A model generated the notes under the pieces. The model had not been told where the DNA came from and did not search any database. It worked only from the letters and a program-made list of their open reading frames with translations. From Acanthosepion lycidas (lineage: Eukaryota; Mollusca; Cephalopoda; Sepiida; Sepiidae), in contig OZ010595.1 of NCBI GenBank assembly GCA_963932145.1, forward strand, positions 91,878,971 to 91,942,970: a stretch of DNA of 64,000 nt, given 5' to 3'. The translations under genes and the position numbers were made by a program. Numbering within the stretch: the first letter of the stretch is position 1; the number at the start of each line of letters is the position of its first letter. Positions 21,570-32,749 of this stretch are shown one piece after another.

Positions 21570-21820
21570 TGTGGTAAGAAAACCCAATTACCTCCCCCTG
21601 TCTTATGATTTGTATAAATAAGTCATACCGTCTTAGCCAAAATGGCAACTCTCTTCAGTTAAGTTAAACCGAACTAGACTGAGTTTTCATGACAAGTATT
21701 AGGTTGGTGCAAAAATAATGTCGGTTTTTGACATTAAAAATACGTCAAAAACCGACATTATTTTTGCACCAACCTAATATATAACCTGACATTTGTTGAA
21801 TCTTTAGCTGGTTGGTCCGC
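21570..21820 (+). repeat. Gypsy-type element, 3' LTR split by a MITE
   Basis: The second LTR starts TGTGGTAAGAAAACCC right after the purine-rich tract. Its copy of the 5' LTR sequence runs to about 21698, is interrupted by the palindromic MITE at 21699-21777, and appears to resume as catttgttgaat, comparable with caatttattgaat after the 5' LTR. Confidence 0.6.
21699..21777. mobile_element. 79-bp mariner-derived MITE, MADE1-like perfect hairpin
   Basis: It starts ttaggttggtgcaaaaataa and ends with the exact inverse. The arms are 34 bp, perfectly complementary, around an 11-base loop. TA flanks both sides (21697-21698 and 21778-21779), the mariner target duplication. Size and ends closely resemble human MADE1, a mariner (Hsmar1) derivative of about 80 bp whose ends are ttaggttggtgcaaaagtaa and which gave rise to the miR-548 family. 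Transcripts would form a pre-miRNA-like hairpin. Confidence 0.9.
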
Positions 21821-21959
21821 TATATAATGCATTGATCACTTTGATGGAATTAAATGGATTCATTACCAAGTTGGACAATTTTGTGAAAAATAATTTTTCC
21901 ATGTCCTGTTTGTGGGAAAGTGACTGATTTATTTTAACTTCATTTACATTAACAAAACA

Positions 21960-22030
21960 GAATGCATGCTGGCTTTTTTTTACTTTAATTCATCCTGAGC
22001 AAGGTGATAATGTTACTAAGATGCAAATCT
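21960..22030 (-). repeat. LINE 3' UTR tail fragment
   Basis: The minus strand carries a fragment of the 3' end shared by LINE copies at 29.8 and 37.1 kb (ccttgcttggggtgaa-like, here ccttgctcaggatgaa), followed by a run of A (T on plus). Confidence 0.5.
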
Positions 22031-22074
22031 TAAATAGAAAATGGAGGATAAACCTCTAATCCTGTTAAAAAAAA

Positions 22075-22300
22075 CCCGGGGATGAGTGTGAACAGGGCGA
22101 TAGGTGAACCTATGCTTTCTTTCATTAATAATATAAATCAAGATATGAATAGGTTAAATGTTAATATTTTAGGTTTATGTGAAGCTAGGTGGGCAAACAA
22201 TGGACATTTTATCAATGACAGTATATATACAGATGAAGAGAAAAATGAGAACAGAGTAGGAATGGTATCAGACCAAGACATATGTTATGCGATACTATAA
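22075..22300 (+). pseudogene. LINE APE-type endonuclease fragment
   Basis: The plus-strand frame reads MSVNRAIGEPMLSFINNINQ, then LNVNILGLCEARWANNGHF and GVGMVSD. It matches the N-terminal apurinic-endonuclease domain of animal LINE proteins, in which (D)ILGISExRW contains a catalytic Glu and is followed by (N)GVG(M/F). It belongs with the RT and C-terminal remnants downstream. The frame stops at 22298, and the middle of the element is scrambled. Confidence 0.7.
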
Positions 22301-22484
22301 ACTATCTAATAGAATACTTGAAAGTGAAAGAGAAACCTTTTAACATATCCATCATAACTGTATATACATTGACAGCACAAAGAATGCTAGAAGATACTTT
22401 TACTAGACAAGGCTCACTGCAGCAATTTACAATTTTCATCCAGAAATGACACTGGGGGTTGGTTAAACCACCAGCATACAGATA

Positions 22485-23400
22485 GAAAATAAATTTGGTA
22501 AAAGCACAAAAACAGAAAGGGTTGTAAGACAAGGATATGTCTTCTCACCAAACTTAAATTTAACCTTTACATTGAAGAAAAGAAACCTTTCAAATAATTT
22601 TAGACTCTTCTGTCTTATTTAATTTTTCTCCTCATTTTATATCAAAAATAATTTTGTGATTTTGAGTAGGTGTGCTACTTTTTCTTCTTGGCTGACCAGC
22701 TAATTTCTGAGAAGGCAAGGTTTTCAATGGTCTTAAAAAAAAAATCTCACATAGGCTTACAAATTACATTCCTTGTTCTTCCTCTGAATTTGAAGGGAGT
22801 TATCATTTAACACGCATGACACAGAACATAAATTTGGTAAAAGCACAAAAATAGAAACGAGTTTAAGGCAAGGAGATATCTTCTCACCAGACTTATTCAA
22901 ACTTTACATTGAAGCAATCCTGAGAGAATTAGAATTCCTACTCAAATTCATTATTGGTGACCACAACCTTAACAACATAAGATATACAGATGGCACAGTG
23001 TCGATAGCAGACAGAGAAAGGAAACCACAAAACCCCCAGCAAAAGGTAATGAAAAAGTGAATGGAAAAGATTAAACATCAATTACAAGAAGATAAAATGT
23101 ATAGTTGTAAGCAAAAGGGACACAATCCAATATGGAAATTACAAATTAGAGATAACAAAATTAATCAAATAAAAAACTTTAGATATCTAGGAATTGTTAT
23201 AACAAAGAGTGGAAAGTGCAATACTGAGTTCCAAAGGCACATTGGGAGAGCAAGAATTGTCTACCAAAAGTTAAGCAAAGTATTAAGAAACAGAAAAAAT
23301 ATTTTTAGAAAAAAGAGCCCTGAACTGTCATGTAATATCAGTCGTTCTATATAGCAGTAAATACTGGACAATCTCATCAGAGAAAACTGAAATTTGACAT
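22485..23400 (+). pseudogene. LINE reverse transcriptase remnant
   Basis: VRQGYVFSP (about 22525) and LRQGDIFSPDLFKLYIEAIL (about 22880) are two diverged copies of the same RT block (xRQGCxLSPxLFNxY), so the region contains an internal repeat. Downstream, NNIRYTDGTVSIAD occupies the catalytic YADDTV position, with the second Asp changed to Gly. Further on come IRDNKINQIKNFRYLGIVIT and GRARIVYQKLSKVLRNRK, the RT thumb region of the same LINE class. The remnant is inactive because of the catalytic change, in-frame stops and missing parts. Confidence 0.8.
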
Positions 23401-23404
23401 ACAC

Positions 23405-23900
23405 AGGACATATTGAAGGCAAGAGTTAAAGAAGCACATAACCCAATGAACATGGAAATGTTTGGCAAAACAGGGATTAGCAGAGATAGCAAAATGACAA
23501 AATTTACTAAGAGCTACAAAGGATGGGAAATTGTGGAGAACCATGATCGCTGATGAAATGAAGGGACCCAGAGTATATAGAAAAAAAGCTCATAATCTGG
23601 CTAACGAGGTTTTGTAAATGGTTGGCAGAACAGGGATTAGCAGGGATAGCAAAATGACAAAATTTGCTAAGTGCTACAAAGGATGGGAAATTGTGGAGAA
23701 CCATGATCGCTGACAAAATGAATGGACCCCCAGTATATAGAAAAAGAAGAAGAAGAGCTCATAATCTGGCTAACGAGCTTTCGTAAATGGTTGGCAGAAC
23801 AGGGATTAGGAGAGATAGCAAAATGACAAACTTTACTAAGTGCTACAGGAAATTATAGAGAGACCTTCAAGATATGGCACCAAAAAGAAGGATGCTAACT
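23405..23900 (+). repeat. Tandem triplication of a LINE 3' segment
   Basis: A segment of about 168 bp is repeated three times (starts about 23460, 23622 and 23792; the last is partial). It contains acagggattagcagagatag, aaaatgacaaaatttactaa and, in the first two, gtggagaaccatgatcgctg. It is the C-terminal end of the LINE upstream (compare 58150-58260). Confidence 0.8.
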
Positions 23901-25080
23901 TATTGATCTTCCAACAAAAACATGCATACATGAAATGGTGGTAAACAAGTTTAATCTATCTATTGATCTCCGAGTTGAATATCAATGGAATTATTCTGAT
24001 CCCTAAAATAGGGTATAAGTAGGGGTATTCAAATCCCCAAAATCATAAGGGTAAATATTCAGTCTTGCAAGTCCAACATCAGAAAATACTGGGGGCTGTA
24101 AATGAAAAGGGTAAAAAATTTACATCAAAACTCACAATGCACATGTAGCTCTTTAGCCATGAGGAGCTAAAAAGAAAACAACAAAAAGAAAAACATTTTG
24201 TCGTCCAAAGTAGAGCTCTTTTATGGAGTTAAGAACAGTTGTAATGGTTGAAACTGGTAAGGAAACACAAAAAAATTAACATATTTTGAGGCCTACTAAA
24301 GTTGAGCTGATCTTGATTCAGAATTTCTTTTTTGACAGATAAATTCTTTTCCAAGGTAAGACTTGGTTTTTCTCTTTTGTTGCCACAAACTATCTCTTTC
24401 TTTGTGTGTGCATGTGTGCCTGTTGGCATATTATGCAAATATAATCAGCTATGAAGATCATTCATCAAGGCAGTTGGCATAAAAATTGGAATCTGAAATC
24501 TGATGACATATGATTTCTTTGAAGTCAAAGATAAGTCACAAATGAATTACTTTAAGGGAATTTTTTAAAATTGATGACATGTGACATTTAGTGCAGGCTA
24601 CAAGGCAAAATTACTTCACCCTAAATATGGCTGATGAAAAGTTGCATAGGCATTGTGATATTTTATAACATTCTATGAATAAAATTTTGATAAATAATCT
24701 TCTCTCACTTGTTTCAATCTTTTAAAATTTTCATAATCAGCAAAATTTATTTTTTCACTTTCATATTTGGAAATTGTCTCACAGTTTACAGGATAGTGTA
24801 GTGGTTTGTGATTAAAATTGAAAATTGGCATTCTGAGTTCAAGTTGATTTATATTCACTTTTACAAAAATTCTCTTGGGAAATCTCTGAATCCATATCTT
24901 CACCTGCCAGCTATTGTTGAAATAGCAGGACAGAATATGCTCTCTAGTCTTGTTTGGCAATGAGTTTAGAGACGGTGGGTCAATAAAAGCACTACAATTC
25001 CTCCAGCAACCTGAGCCACTCCGTTTTTTTTTTGTTTTTTTTTTTAAATTGTTGTGAACTTTTCATAAACATCTGAGATT
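23900..25080. other. AT-rich non-coding sequence
   Basis: No recognisable gene. A 95-codon minus-strand frame at 24673-24960 has no motif I can identify. Confidence 0.5.
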
Positions 25081-25205
25081 ACTGTTTTTTTCTTGTGTCA
25101 TTTACTCGTGGTCACAAAAATGGAAAATTGTCTTCTATGTCCTATGCCCCTTCAGGATGTAAGCAATCATGGCTCTCCACAGCTTCTTATATTTTATAGC
25201 CAGGA
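25080..25205 (-). pseudogene. LINE C-terminal fragment
   Basis: The minus strand contains the aagctgtggagagccatgatt segment and a gaaggggcatagga equivalent that mark the end of the LINE class seen at 23.5, 58.2 and 59.6 kb (peptide EAVESHDC). It is short and isolated. Confidence 0.4.
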
Positions 25206-25209
25206 GAAA

Positions 25210-26650
25210 ATACTTTTCTCATTTTTCCTTTCTCCAAGTGGCCTCTTCAGTTTAGTTGCAATAAAGTACTTATCTGGAGAACTTAATTTTTTTTTCTTTC
25301 CTACAGCAGGAATTATGGTAAGTGTAAGTGTATCACAGTCATTGATAAAAAGTCATGGAGGAGTAACAGAAATAGTTGTTAAATGGACGCAATTGTTGGA
25401 GGTTTTCTACCAGAATTGACCCAGATGCTCTAATGTTGCTTCATAAAAGTTCTGTTTCATTTCTCATACACGTTTTTTGCATTATCACTGGAAGGACCCA
25501 TCTTTGCTGGTATTTTATACTCATAGAACTTGCAAGATGCATATTCAATCATCAACTTAAAAGTAGTCCATCAAGAATAGATGATAACATAACCTAATAC
25601 AGCTAGGTGCTTTGCATAGGTTGGCATGGTTGCAATGGTTTGTGCTGGGGCCCAACAACCCTATCTTGCTACTCCTACAATCCCACGGTACACAGAGTGT
25701 TTGACGTCTGGAGTTGGAGTGAGAGAGAGCATGTAATGCCAGATAATATCAGATAGTACTGAGTTATCAACTGCCTTCTAATTTTTCTGTAAGCATTCTG
25801 AAAGCAAAGGAAATATTTGTCACAGATTACTTCTATAGTGCAGAGAACAAATCACTGTAAGTTCAGACTCGAATATCAGGAGCAGAAAGAAATGTCAAAA
25901 ACTCAATTTGCAGGTACTATCTCACAAATCACAATGCACATAACCAGTCAGAAAAATAACTCACTTTTCAAGGAATACAGTAGCCAAAATACATCAATTT
26001 TTCCCGCCCGATTTGAGAACACCAACTGCTTTTATCGGCTGAGCATTTTTTCATCGACAACTGGGAGAGGATGCCAAATTTTTGCATATCAAAACACTTT
26101 TATAGAGGCTCCTGTGCCAGACTTGTTTTTAATCTAAATATTCCGTCTTTAGTATGTCATGTGGAATAAGTGCCCTTTTTTTTGGTAAGTAATTTTCTTT
26201 CCTGTCGTAGGATACACGCGTTATTCTGTCACTTGGTTTGACGAGGTAAGTCGCCATTTTCCCACTGGATTTTCCTGGCAGGTTTTTCTGGTTGCCATAC
26301 AAAGCTATAGAACCCAGACTTTCCTGTTATTTACCCATAGCTGGTGGGGAGAAGAGATGGATTCTAACTTTCACAAGGTCAGCACATAAGTGAATGTAGT
26401 GAATTCAAATGGCATTCAAACTTGTCAACTCAAGTAAGATTTATCAGCAAATTAAATTAGGAAAACAGTGAAATTTTCCTGGTTATTTAAAGAAAATTAC
26501 CAGATTATTATTTTATTTGTCATTTTGCATAATTTTTTGCTTCTGTTGCAAAATTTTTTTAAATTTAAGTTTTTGTGATATGCATTGAGAAAAGCTAAAA
26601 CTAAATGCAAATGAAAAGTTTTTACTTTAAACTATACCTATTAAAAATTC
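25210..26650. other. AT-rich sequence, one diverged SINE-like copy
   Basis: About 26330-26440 (ggggagaagagatggattctaa ... gtgaatgtagtgaattcaaat) is related to 49655-49795, where tRNA-like boxes are visible on the minus strand. The 106-codon frame at 25817-26137 has no motif that I recognise. Confidence 0.4.
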
Positions 26651-26659
26651 TGGAGCTAA

Positions 26660-26661
<2 letters not shown>

Positions 26662-26709
<48 letters not shown>
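26662..26709. repeat. (TA)n microsatellite
   Basis: Pure TA tract. Confidence 0.9.
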
Positions 26710-26712
<3 letters not shown>

Positions 26713-26869
26713 GAAAAACACATATCACACCTCGCTAACATCACAACAATTATTAGGTCTATGACTAGATTACCCCCACATGGCATCATCACTTATTTCT
26801 AACATCTTATTTTAAAAAATAACATTGTTATCCCATTTCGAAATTTACTAAAATCATTACTAATCTCTA

Positions 26870-26925
26870 CCTACCCTAATGATGACTTAAGAAAGTCAAA
26901 AGCTTGGACCACATATCTTCCAAAA
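26870..26925 (+). repeat. Hammerhead-like core, degenerate (family D)
   Basis: CTAATGA (26876-26882), hairpin GACTT/AAGTC (5 bp), AAAA at the GAAA position (26898-26901), then gcttggacc, where AGCT is self-complementary. Two core changes are visible. Confidence 0.35.
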
Positions 26926-27069
26926 TATACTTCAGACAATTTCTGATGCAATTTCCTCCTTGTCTGAGACAGATTATTCATAATTTGGAAAAGTCAATTA
27001 GTAAAATTAATCGACAAAAAATGTCTGTAATTTTTAATATTATGTACCATATATATATATATATATATA

Positions 27070-27561
27070 TATATATTTCTGAGATGAGAAATTATGTACA
27101 CTATTTACATTATTCAGTACTATTGTACTCATCTTTGTTGCCATATTTATCACAATTTTTCAGCCGTTGTACACTCCGGCCTTCTTCAGGTGGTTGGAAT
27201 GTCAAACTGAATCCTTTATTTCGCTTGTTGGGGTAGACTGTTCTAGTTCCACGTGCCATGTCTAATGGATGTCAGTTATCAGTTATCTCTTGTTAATTCA
27301 CCTGTCCAAGTTCTCCTCTGCCTTAACCAGGTATTGAACTCACAACTCTCTGGGTCCTGTCACTGGATCTAACCAACGACTTTAACTGATAAGTGACATC
27401 CATTAGACAAGGCATGTGGAACTAGAACAGTCTACTCCAGCTAGCAAAATAAAGGGTTCAGTTTAACATTCCAACCATCTGAAGAAGGCCAGAGCGTACA
27501 ATGGCCGAAACATGATAAATATGGCGACAAAGATGAGGACAATAGTCTGAATATTGTAAAT

Positions 27562-27570
<9 letters not shown>
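27070..27570. mobile_element. Complete foldback element with Penelope-type arms
   Basis: The clearest stand-alone copy. The left arm (about 27075-27290) and right arm (about 27385-27570) are inverted repeats. The right arm on plus carries CTGAAGA (27479-27485), the GGCC arms of stem II (27487-27490 and 27503-27506) and GAAAC (27507-27511). The left arm has the same block on the minus strand with GAAAA. The centre (about 27315-27400) is the tRNA-like core on the minus strand. TA microsatellites adjoin both ends. It has no coding capacity and could be mobilised by a PLE such as that at 34.4-36.5 kb (inference). Confidence 0.75.
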
Positions 27571-27575
<5 letters not shown>

Positions 27576-27613
<38 letters not shown>

Positions 27614-27660
27614 ATATGATATGATATGATATATGATATGATATGATGCTCCAAATTTAG
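27576..27660. repeat. (TG)n(TA)n and gatat repeats
   Basis: TG and TA tract followed by atgat/gatat repeats. Confidence 0.9.
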
Positions 27661-27829
27661 TTTGAAATTTTATACAGAGGTTTTGATGAAATCATATGAG
27701 AAATGGTTTAATAATAATTTCTTATTAGTATAAAAGTAATTTTAGTTGACATACATATCTGAGTAGGTATTGCTGTTTATTTACAGAAACCAAAATTAAT
27801 GTCTACTGGCCTAGATCAACACAAATCTT

Positions 27830-27935
27830 AATGGAGAAAATGTACCTCTCAGCAGGAATTGAAACTGCATTCCTATTTTATTCTAGGAAACCACACTTTA
27901 ATACCATTACAACCATGGAGGTCCTTACAACAAGT
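27830..27935 (-). repeat. tRNA-derived SINE fragment
   Basis: On the minus strand an A-box-like tggttgtaatggta and a B-box-like cagtttcaattcctg are spaced as in tRNA-derived SINE heads. Confidence 0.45.
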
Positions 27936-28199
27936 CAAGGAAAATTAACATTTTTAAATTTCCGTATCTGCTAATGTCTGTTTTCCTATCCAAAATGTAA
28001 GGAAAATGATTTCCCAGAAAAAGAGGAATAATATATTTTAAAAATATTAAAAAGGGAATTATAAAAAGAAATAGTTGGATTTAAAAAAAAAAATCCATTA
28101 TTGCTTAAATTACAATAATTTATCCAAATCTTTTGAAATTTCATTCTTTCATGAAAATATTAAAAAATATCTATTTTTTATAAAATTTTATCAAATGTA

Positions 28200-28480
28200 A
28201 TTTTAGCAAAATAGACATTATTTTACAGGAATCATTATTTTATGCAAAAGTTATTCATTTTCATTTCTTTCTCTTTCATAAGCATTTCTACATTTTACTA
28301 CAAAAATTGTTTTTTTCTGAATTGCATGTATGTATGATCAAAATTCATTTGATACTTGACAAATGGTGAATAAGGATTAGTAGAAATACAAGACAAGTTA
28401 ACTTCAAAATTTAAAGCATAGTTGGAGTTTGGTTACTTACAGAGTAGTTTCCCTTTATTTAGTTGCAAATAATAATACAA
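28200..28480 (+). repeat. Dispersed AT-rich repeat (copies near 34.0 and 34.3 kb)
   Basis: The segment with tagttggagtttggttactt and acagagtagtttccctttat recurs at about 34010-34200 and partly at 34305-34370. The class is unknown and it has no coding capacity. Confidence 0.55.
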
Positions 28481-29170
28481 ATGTTATAAAATTAAATCAT
28501 GTTTAATGGCTTTCCTTTAGGCAATTGCATTCTAAAATATCAAAAAATTACATTCTTCAGTTCCTAGGATATTTGAAAATGTATCTTGACCTTAATAATA
28601 TGAAACTTTATCGTGAAGCCAATAACTTTTTATCTTGAACATGTTCCTTTTTTTAAAAAAAAAAGAAAAAGATGTTTCTTGTTTGTTTCAGCAAAGTGCT
28701 CTTTGTGATGAAAATATTTAATGAATTTGATATTATTCTTTGATATTTGGTTCCGTTTGTCTATGTGCAACCCAAAGAGGTTTGTCCAGATTCTCAGCAT
28801 TACTTCCAACAGCTCAAGCAGAAGGAAAAACCTAAACAATCAATATGTCAACCAAATGAGCTTCCGTCAATAATAGATGAGAAAAGAAGAAGATAGTTTT
28901 TCAAGAATGAAAGATAAATTTGCTCGTTTTTCTATCAGTGTCTTCTTAGACGTGTCATGTACAAATGGAAATTGATAGACATTTGTTACGTTTTTGAATT
29001 CATGTTAAATAATGAAAAGAACAAATAAAAGAAAGGGTGAAATGCAAATTGCAAAATCAATAAAAAAACAAAATGATTCAGTAATGACAACCAGAGAAAA
29101 AAAATGAAAAATAATTTCTAATTGACATTCTGATATATTTCTAGATTTAATAATTCTCACTATCTCTCTA
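28480..29170. other. AT-rich non-coding sequence
   Basis: No recognisable feature. Confidence 0.5.
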
Positions 29171-29178
29171 TATTTATA

Positions 29179-29333
29179 CAGTGTAACCCGGATATAAGAG
29201 AGTTGTCGGGACCAGAGAAGAAGTCTCTTATATCCGGGTTTGGTCTATTTTATATACATTAACACAGGCTCTAATTTGGGACCAGAGAAAATCTCACTTA
29301 TATCCGAGTTTCTCTTATATCAGGGTTACACTG
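29179..29333. mobile_element. 155-bp MITE with TA duplication (pogo/Tc1-like)
   Basis: The terminal inverted repeats start CAGTGTAACCCGGATATAAG; the right end reads CAGTGTAACCCTGATATAAG on the minus strand. TA at 29177-29178 and 29334-29335 is the target duplication. An internal partial repeat of the end (tcttatatccgggttt) lies near 29225. Ends and duplication fit a pogo/Tigger-like DNA transposon; there is no transposase. Confidence 0.85.
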
Positions 29334-29339
29334 TATATA

Positions 29340-29480
29340 TAGTATAGTATAGTTTTAAGGTATGCTTATGGGTAAAAGTGCTCAATATCAGTGATAGAGC
29401 ATATGTAAATATAAAAGTGGACACTGAGCGGTGACAGTTTCATACTTGAAGATTGCATTCTAGAATAAAATAGAGACTGT
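29340..29480 (-). repeat. Family B repeat, diverged hammerhead-like
   Basis: The minus strand is related to 37410-37535: a GAAACTGTCACC block and the flanking gctctatcactgatattgag segment are kept. The CTGACGA core is lost (ctagaatgcaatc). Confidence 0.45.
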
Positions 29481-29481
29481 T

Positions 29482-29484
<3 letters not shown>

Positions 29485-29517
<33 letters not shown>

Positions 29518-29788
29518 GAAAGAAGAATGACAGTAGAAAAAGTTTTCATGTGACACATTTCATCCTTTAGGATTTCACTGGATGAAACGCGTCCCACAAA
29601 AACTTTTTACACTTTGTCATATACCCTTCCTCTAAAATTGTTCTTGATATACAAAAACTAAATAAAATTTAAATTTTCATTTAATGAAACACATTCAAAA
29701 GAAAGGTTGCCTACCAAATATATATATATATATATATTGAAATAAATATATATTTATACAGTTCATATATTTTCTGCCATTTTTCGCT

Positions 29789-29830
<42 letters not shown>
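29485..29830. repeat. TA microsatellites around a short imperfect palindrome
   Basis: (TA)n at about 29485-29512, 29715-29735 and 29790-29821. Between them, 29525-29620 is an imperfect palindrome with arms aaaaagttttcatgtgacac / aaaaactttttaca. Confidence 0.7.
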
Positions 29831-29838
<8 letters not shown>

Positions 29839-30200
29839 AAATTGATTCACCCCAAGCAAGGTGGGACGCCACTAGTATGCAAGGGGTTACAGAAGATTTG
29901 GAGCGAGAGCAGATAGGAGTGATAGAGGAAAGGATGAGAAGAAGGATACTGGATAGATCAAGGCAACTGGAGATGTCAGTTGACATTACATTTGATTAGT
30001 TGGAGATTATAGTTGTCAGGGAAACAGGAATAGGGAAGGGAGTTCCACAGGCGAGAGGTGTGAGGTATGAAGCAATTGGAGTAGAAGAGACGTCTACATT
30101 TAACAGTTTCAACAGTGAAAGGGTTAGAGCGAGGTGCCAGCCTTGTAGGAAGCGCGAATTCATGAAGTCTGGAAACCAGTGCAATCAGCTCATCGGAGCA
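29822..30200 (-). pseudogene. LINE 3' end, 5'-truncated (Jockey/CR1-type)
   Basis: Read on minus, the frame gives YKYFHGNCSDELIALVSRLH, then EFALPTRLAPRSNPFTVETV, RRLFYSNCFIPHTSRLWNSLP and NLQLIKCNVN, the typical C-terminus of Jockey/CR1-like ORF2 proteins (HPFxV...SFxxRTxxLWNxLPxxxF...FKxxxxxxL). An in-frame stop follows, then a 3' UTR of about 150 bp ending ccttgcttggggtgaatc and an A-rich tail (T run 29822-29840). It is the shared 3' end of the family also seen at 36.7, 42.9, 43.6, 44.4 and 57.7 kb. Confidence 0.8.
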
Positions 30201-30218
30201 ATTTCCATGAAAGTATTT

Positions 30219-30269
30219 ATATATATATATATATAAAAAGATAGATAATCATCTAAAAACGGGTGTGTA

Positions 30270-30320
<51 letters not shown>
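30219..30320. repeat. (TA)n microsatellites
   Basis: Tracts at about 30219-30236 and 30273-30315. Confidence 0.9.
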
Positions 30321-30399
30321 ATAAATGAAAGAAATAGAGTGTTTGTTTCAGTCTAGGAATGGCTATGAAAAACATCCCCTTCCTAAATTCATAGAAAAA

Positions 30400-30715
30400 T
30401 CTTATGGATGTAGCCAATAAAAAAGACCATTTTTCAATCTCACATGCAATATTTTTGTTCTTTTCTTGTCTGGAAGTTACATTCTTACTTTGTGAACTTT
30501 TTGCCTCATTGCTTTGCCTGCTTTTTTCTTACATACATACATACATACATACATACATTGTTTACTTAGTATTGTTTCTGTTGTTTGTTTTTTTTCTTTT
30601 GTTATTGTTTATTAAAAAAGTTTGTCAATTCTATTTGTTAGGCATTCCTACCAATTATACTTAACCATTAATTACATTAACTAATTACAGAAAGAAAGGT
30701 CAATACAAATGTCTG
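30400..30715. other. Non-coding sequence with (CATA)n run
   Basis: Includes (cata)n at about 30532-30560 and T-rich stretches. The 86-codon open frame is mostly Phe/Leu low complexity. Confidence 0.5.
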
Positions 30716-30719
30716 TCCA

Positions 30720-31195
30720 TATTTCTGAGATGAGGTATTGTAACTATTTACTATTTGACTGTCATTTGCATCTTTATTGTCATATTCACAACATTACGAC
30801 CATTGTATACTCCAGCCTTCTTCAGATGATATATGTTAGAATTTTGAACCAAACCCTTTATTTCCTTCACCGGGGTAGATTGTTCTAGTTCCACATGCCA
30901 TGCCTTTTCTGGATAACTCAGTTTCAGTTATTTCCCTTTAGTATCTCAACGGTCCAAGTTTTTCAACCCACAACTCTCTAGGTGAAGTCGCTGGATTACT
31001 TTGACCAATGTTTTATCCACTGAGCCATGTGTTTTTGGGGACAATCTACCCCGGTGAACAAAATAAAGGACTTGGTTCAAAATACCAATGTATATCACTT
31101 GAAAAAGGCTAGAGAGGACAACAGCTGAAACAGCATGAATATGACAATAAAGATAAGGATAACAGTCTGAACAATTTAAACGGTTTGAAGATACG
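30720..31195. mobile_element. Foldback element, diverged copy
   Basis: The left arm (about 30720-30905, family in plus orientation) and right arm (about 31035-31190) are inverted. The centre (about 30960-31035) has the tRNA-like core on minus (tggataaaacattgg; the gagttg B-box is degraded). The hammerhead-like blocks are degenerate (TTGAAAA and TCGTAATG). Confidence 0.65.
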
Positions 31196-31612
31196 AGAGG
31201 TGATAACATTGTTACGGTTGTTTCAATGAAATGAAAAAAGTTGTAAATTGCAATGCTTATCCCTTTATTTATGATTGTTATGACAATATTTTGATTAAAG
31301 TTGTTAAGCTTGTCGGGTTATTTACTCCTAATCTCTGAAACTGTTCCTAGAGGGGGCTTCCCAACACTATAAATACACTGTGATAATATTTTATCACTCT
31401 CTTACTTTTCCACTTATACGAGAACAATATAAATCTCTCACAGAAGATTGCATTTCCCTTTGTGGGAAACACATGAATGATACATATGCACATATGTAAA
31501 TATGCATATTCACTCACTTCACATACTTTAGACCAAAAAGTTTCCACATTTATTTGTTATACGCACATTATCATCTTTGTCATTTGTAACCCTTTGTTGT
31601 TAATATATATTC

Positions 31613-31648
<36 letters not shown>

Positions 31649-32365
31649 TCTTGCATTCAAAGGTAATCCATAGCCAGTACACCTGGCTTATCGTAGGTAG
31701 CACATCTTTGCTATTACATTAAGTGTTTTCTTTTATAAAGGATGGAATGAATTTGCCCTAGTTTTTATTTGTAGTATGGACCCAATGGACACACCCTCAG
31801 TTTTTTTTATGCTAAGTTCAGAGTAAGGGGAAAAACGAAATTCAAGACTCTACCTTGGGTGGTTCTTTAGCCTTGAACAGGATGAATTTTAAATCATTAA
31901 TATGAAAAAACAGTTGTATATAGCTGAGGGTTTAGACATTTCTGAATTAGTAGGAAAGATGCTTTTCAAATTATTGCACTTTCTAGTCTTGATTGAAGTT
32001 GCCTTCCTAACCTTTAGTTTAAGGTTGTGTGGAAAGTCAACATTTTGATTAGATCCTTATTTTTTCTTCTCATTACATATGTTGTTCATTTTAGTTGTTG
32101 CTGCTGCTGGAAATCTTGAAGTGATGTGTTATTTTTTTTTATTTGGTAAAGCACTTTGTGATTTATATGAGTAATATCATGGAAATTTAAATTTATAATT
32201 TTTAATGACAATCATATGCAACAGATTTAGAATCATAGACGACATCCAGACGTCATATGGATGTAAATTGGTTACAATGTTATACACTAGACAATATCAT
32301 TTCCTATGAGAGAAGAAACATAATTTAACAAGATACACAACAAACTACATACCCTGTGAGTTAGA
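31195..32365. other. AT-rich non-coding sequence
   Basis: Contains (TA)n at about 31617-31644. The tctaccttgggtggttcttt segment near 31850 is related to the dispersed family at 41.1 and 63.0 kb. No gene. Confidence 0.5.
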
Positions 32366-32415
32366 AATATATATATATATATATATACACAAAAATGTAT
32401 GTATGTATGTATGTG

Positions 32416-32463
<48 letters not shown>

Positions 32464-32466
32464 TCT
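32366..32466. repeat. TA/TG/(ATGT)n microsatellite cluster
   Basis: Consecutive TA and tgta repeats. Confidence 0.9.
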
Positions 32467-32749
32467 ATTGGTTCTTCTTGTTTCTTTACATTATGTTTAG
32501 GTGGACTCATACTCCAAAAGTCCGCCATGTTTGTTGTGGGCATTTCAGGAAACACACGTGTTTATTTCTCAATGCGTAAACCAGCCCACAACTAGCTCAA
32601 ATATTTAACGATAAAATAGGGGAATTTCTCTTGATATTTTATTGTTGTAGAACTCACCATGAGCTTATTCAATCAACAGATAAGGAATTAAGATTCATCA
32701 AATAACTCAAATAGGCAAACTCTTAAATATTCACATGTATTTCTAGTTA

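Noticed and set aside
29525-29625. Possible further hammerhead (ggatgaaacgcgtc with self-complementary acgcgt, also at 20.0 kb)
   Set aside because: GAAAC and a GUC triplet are present, but there is no stem II and no CUGANGA in register, so the core cannot form.
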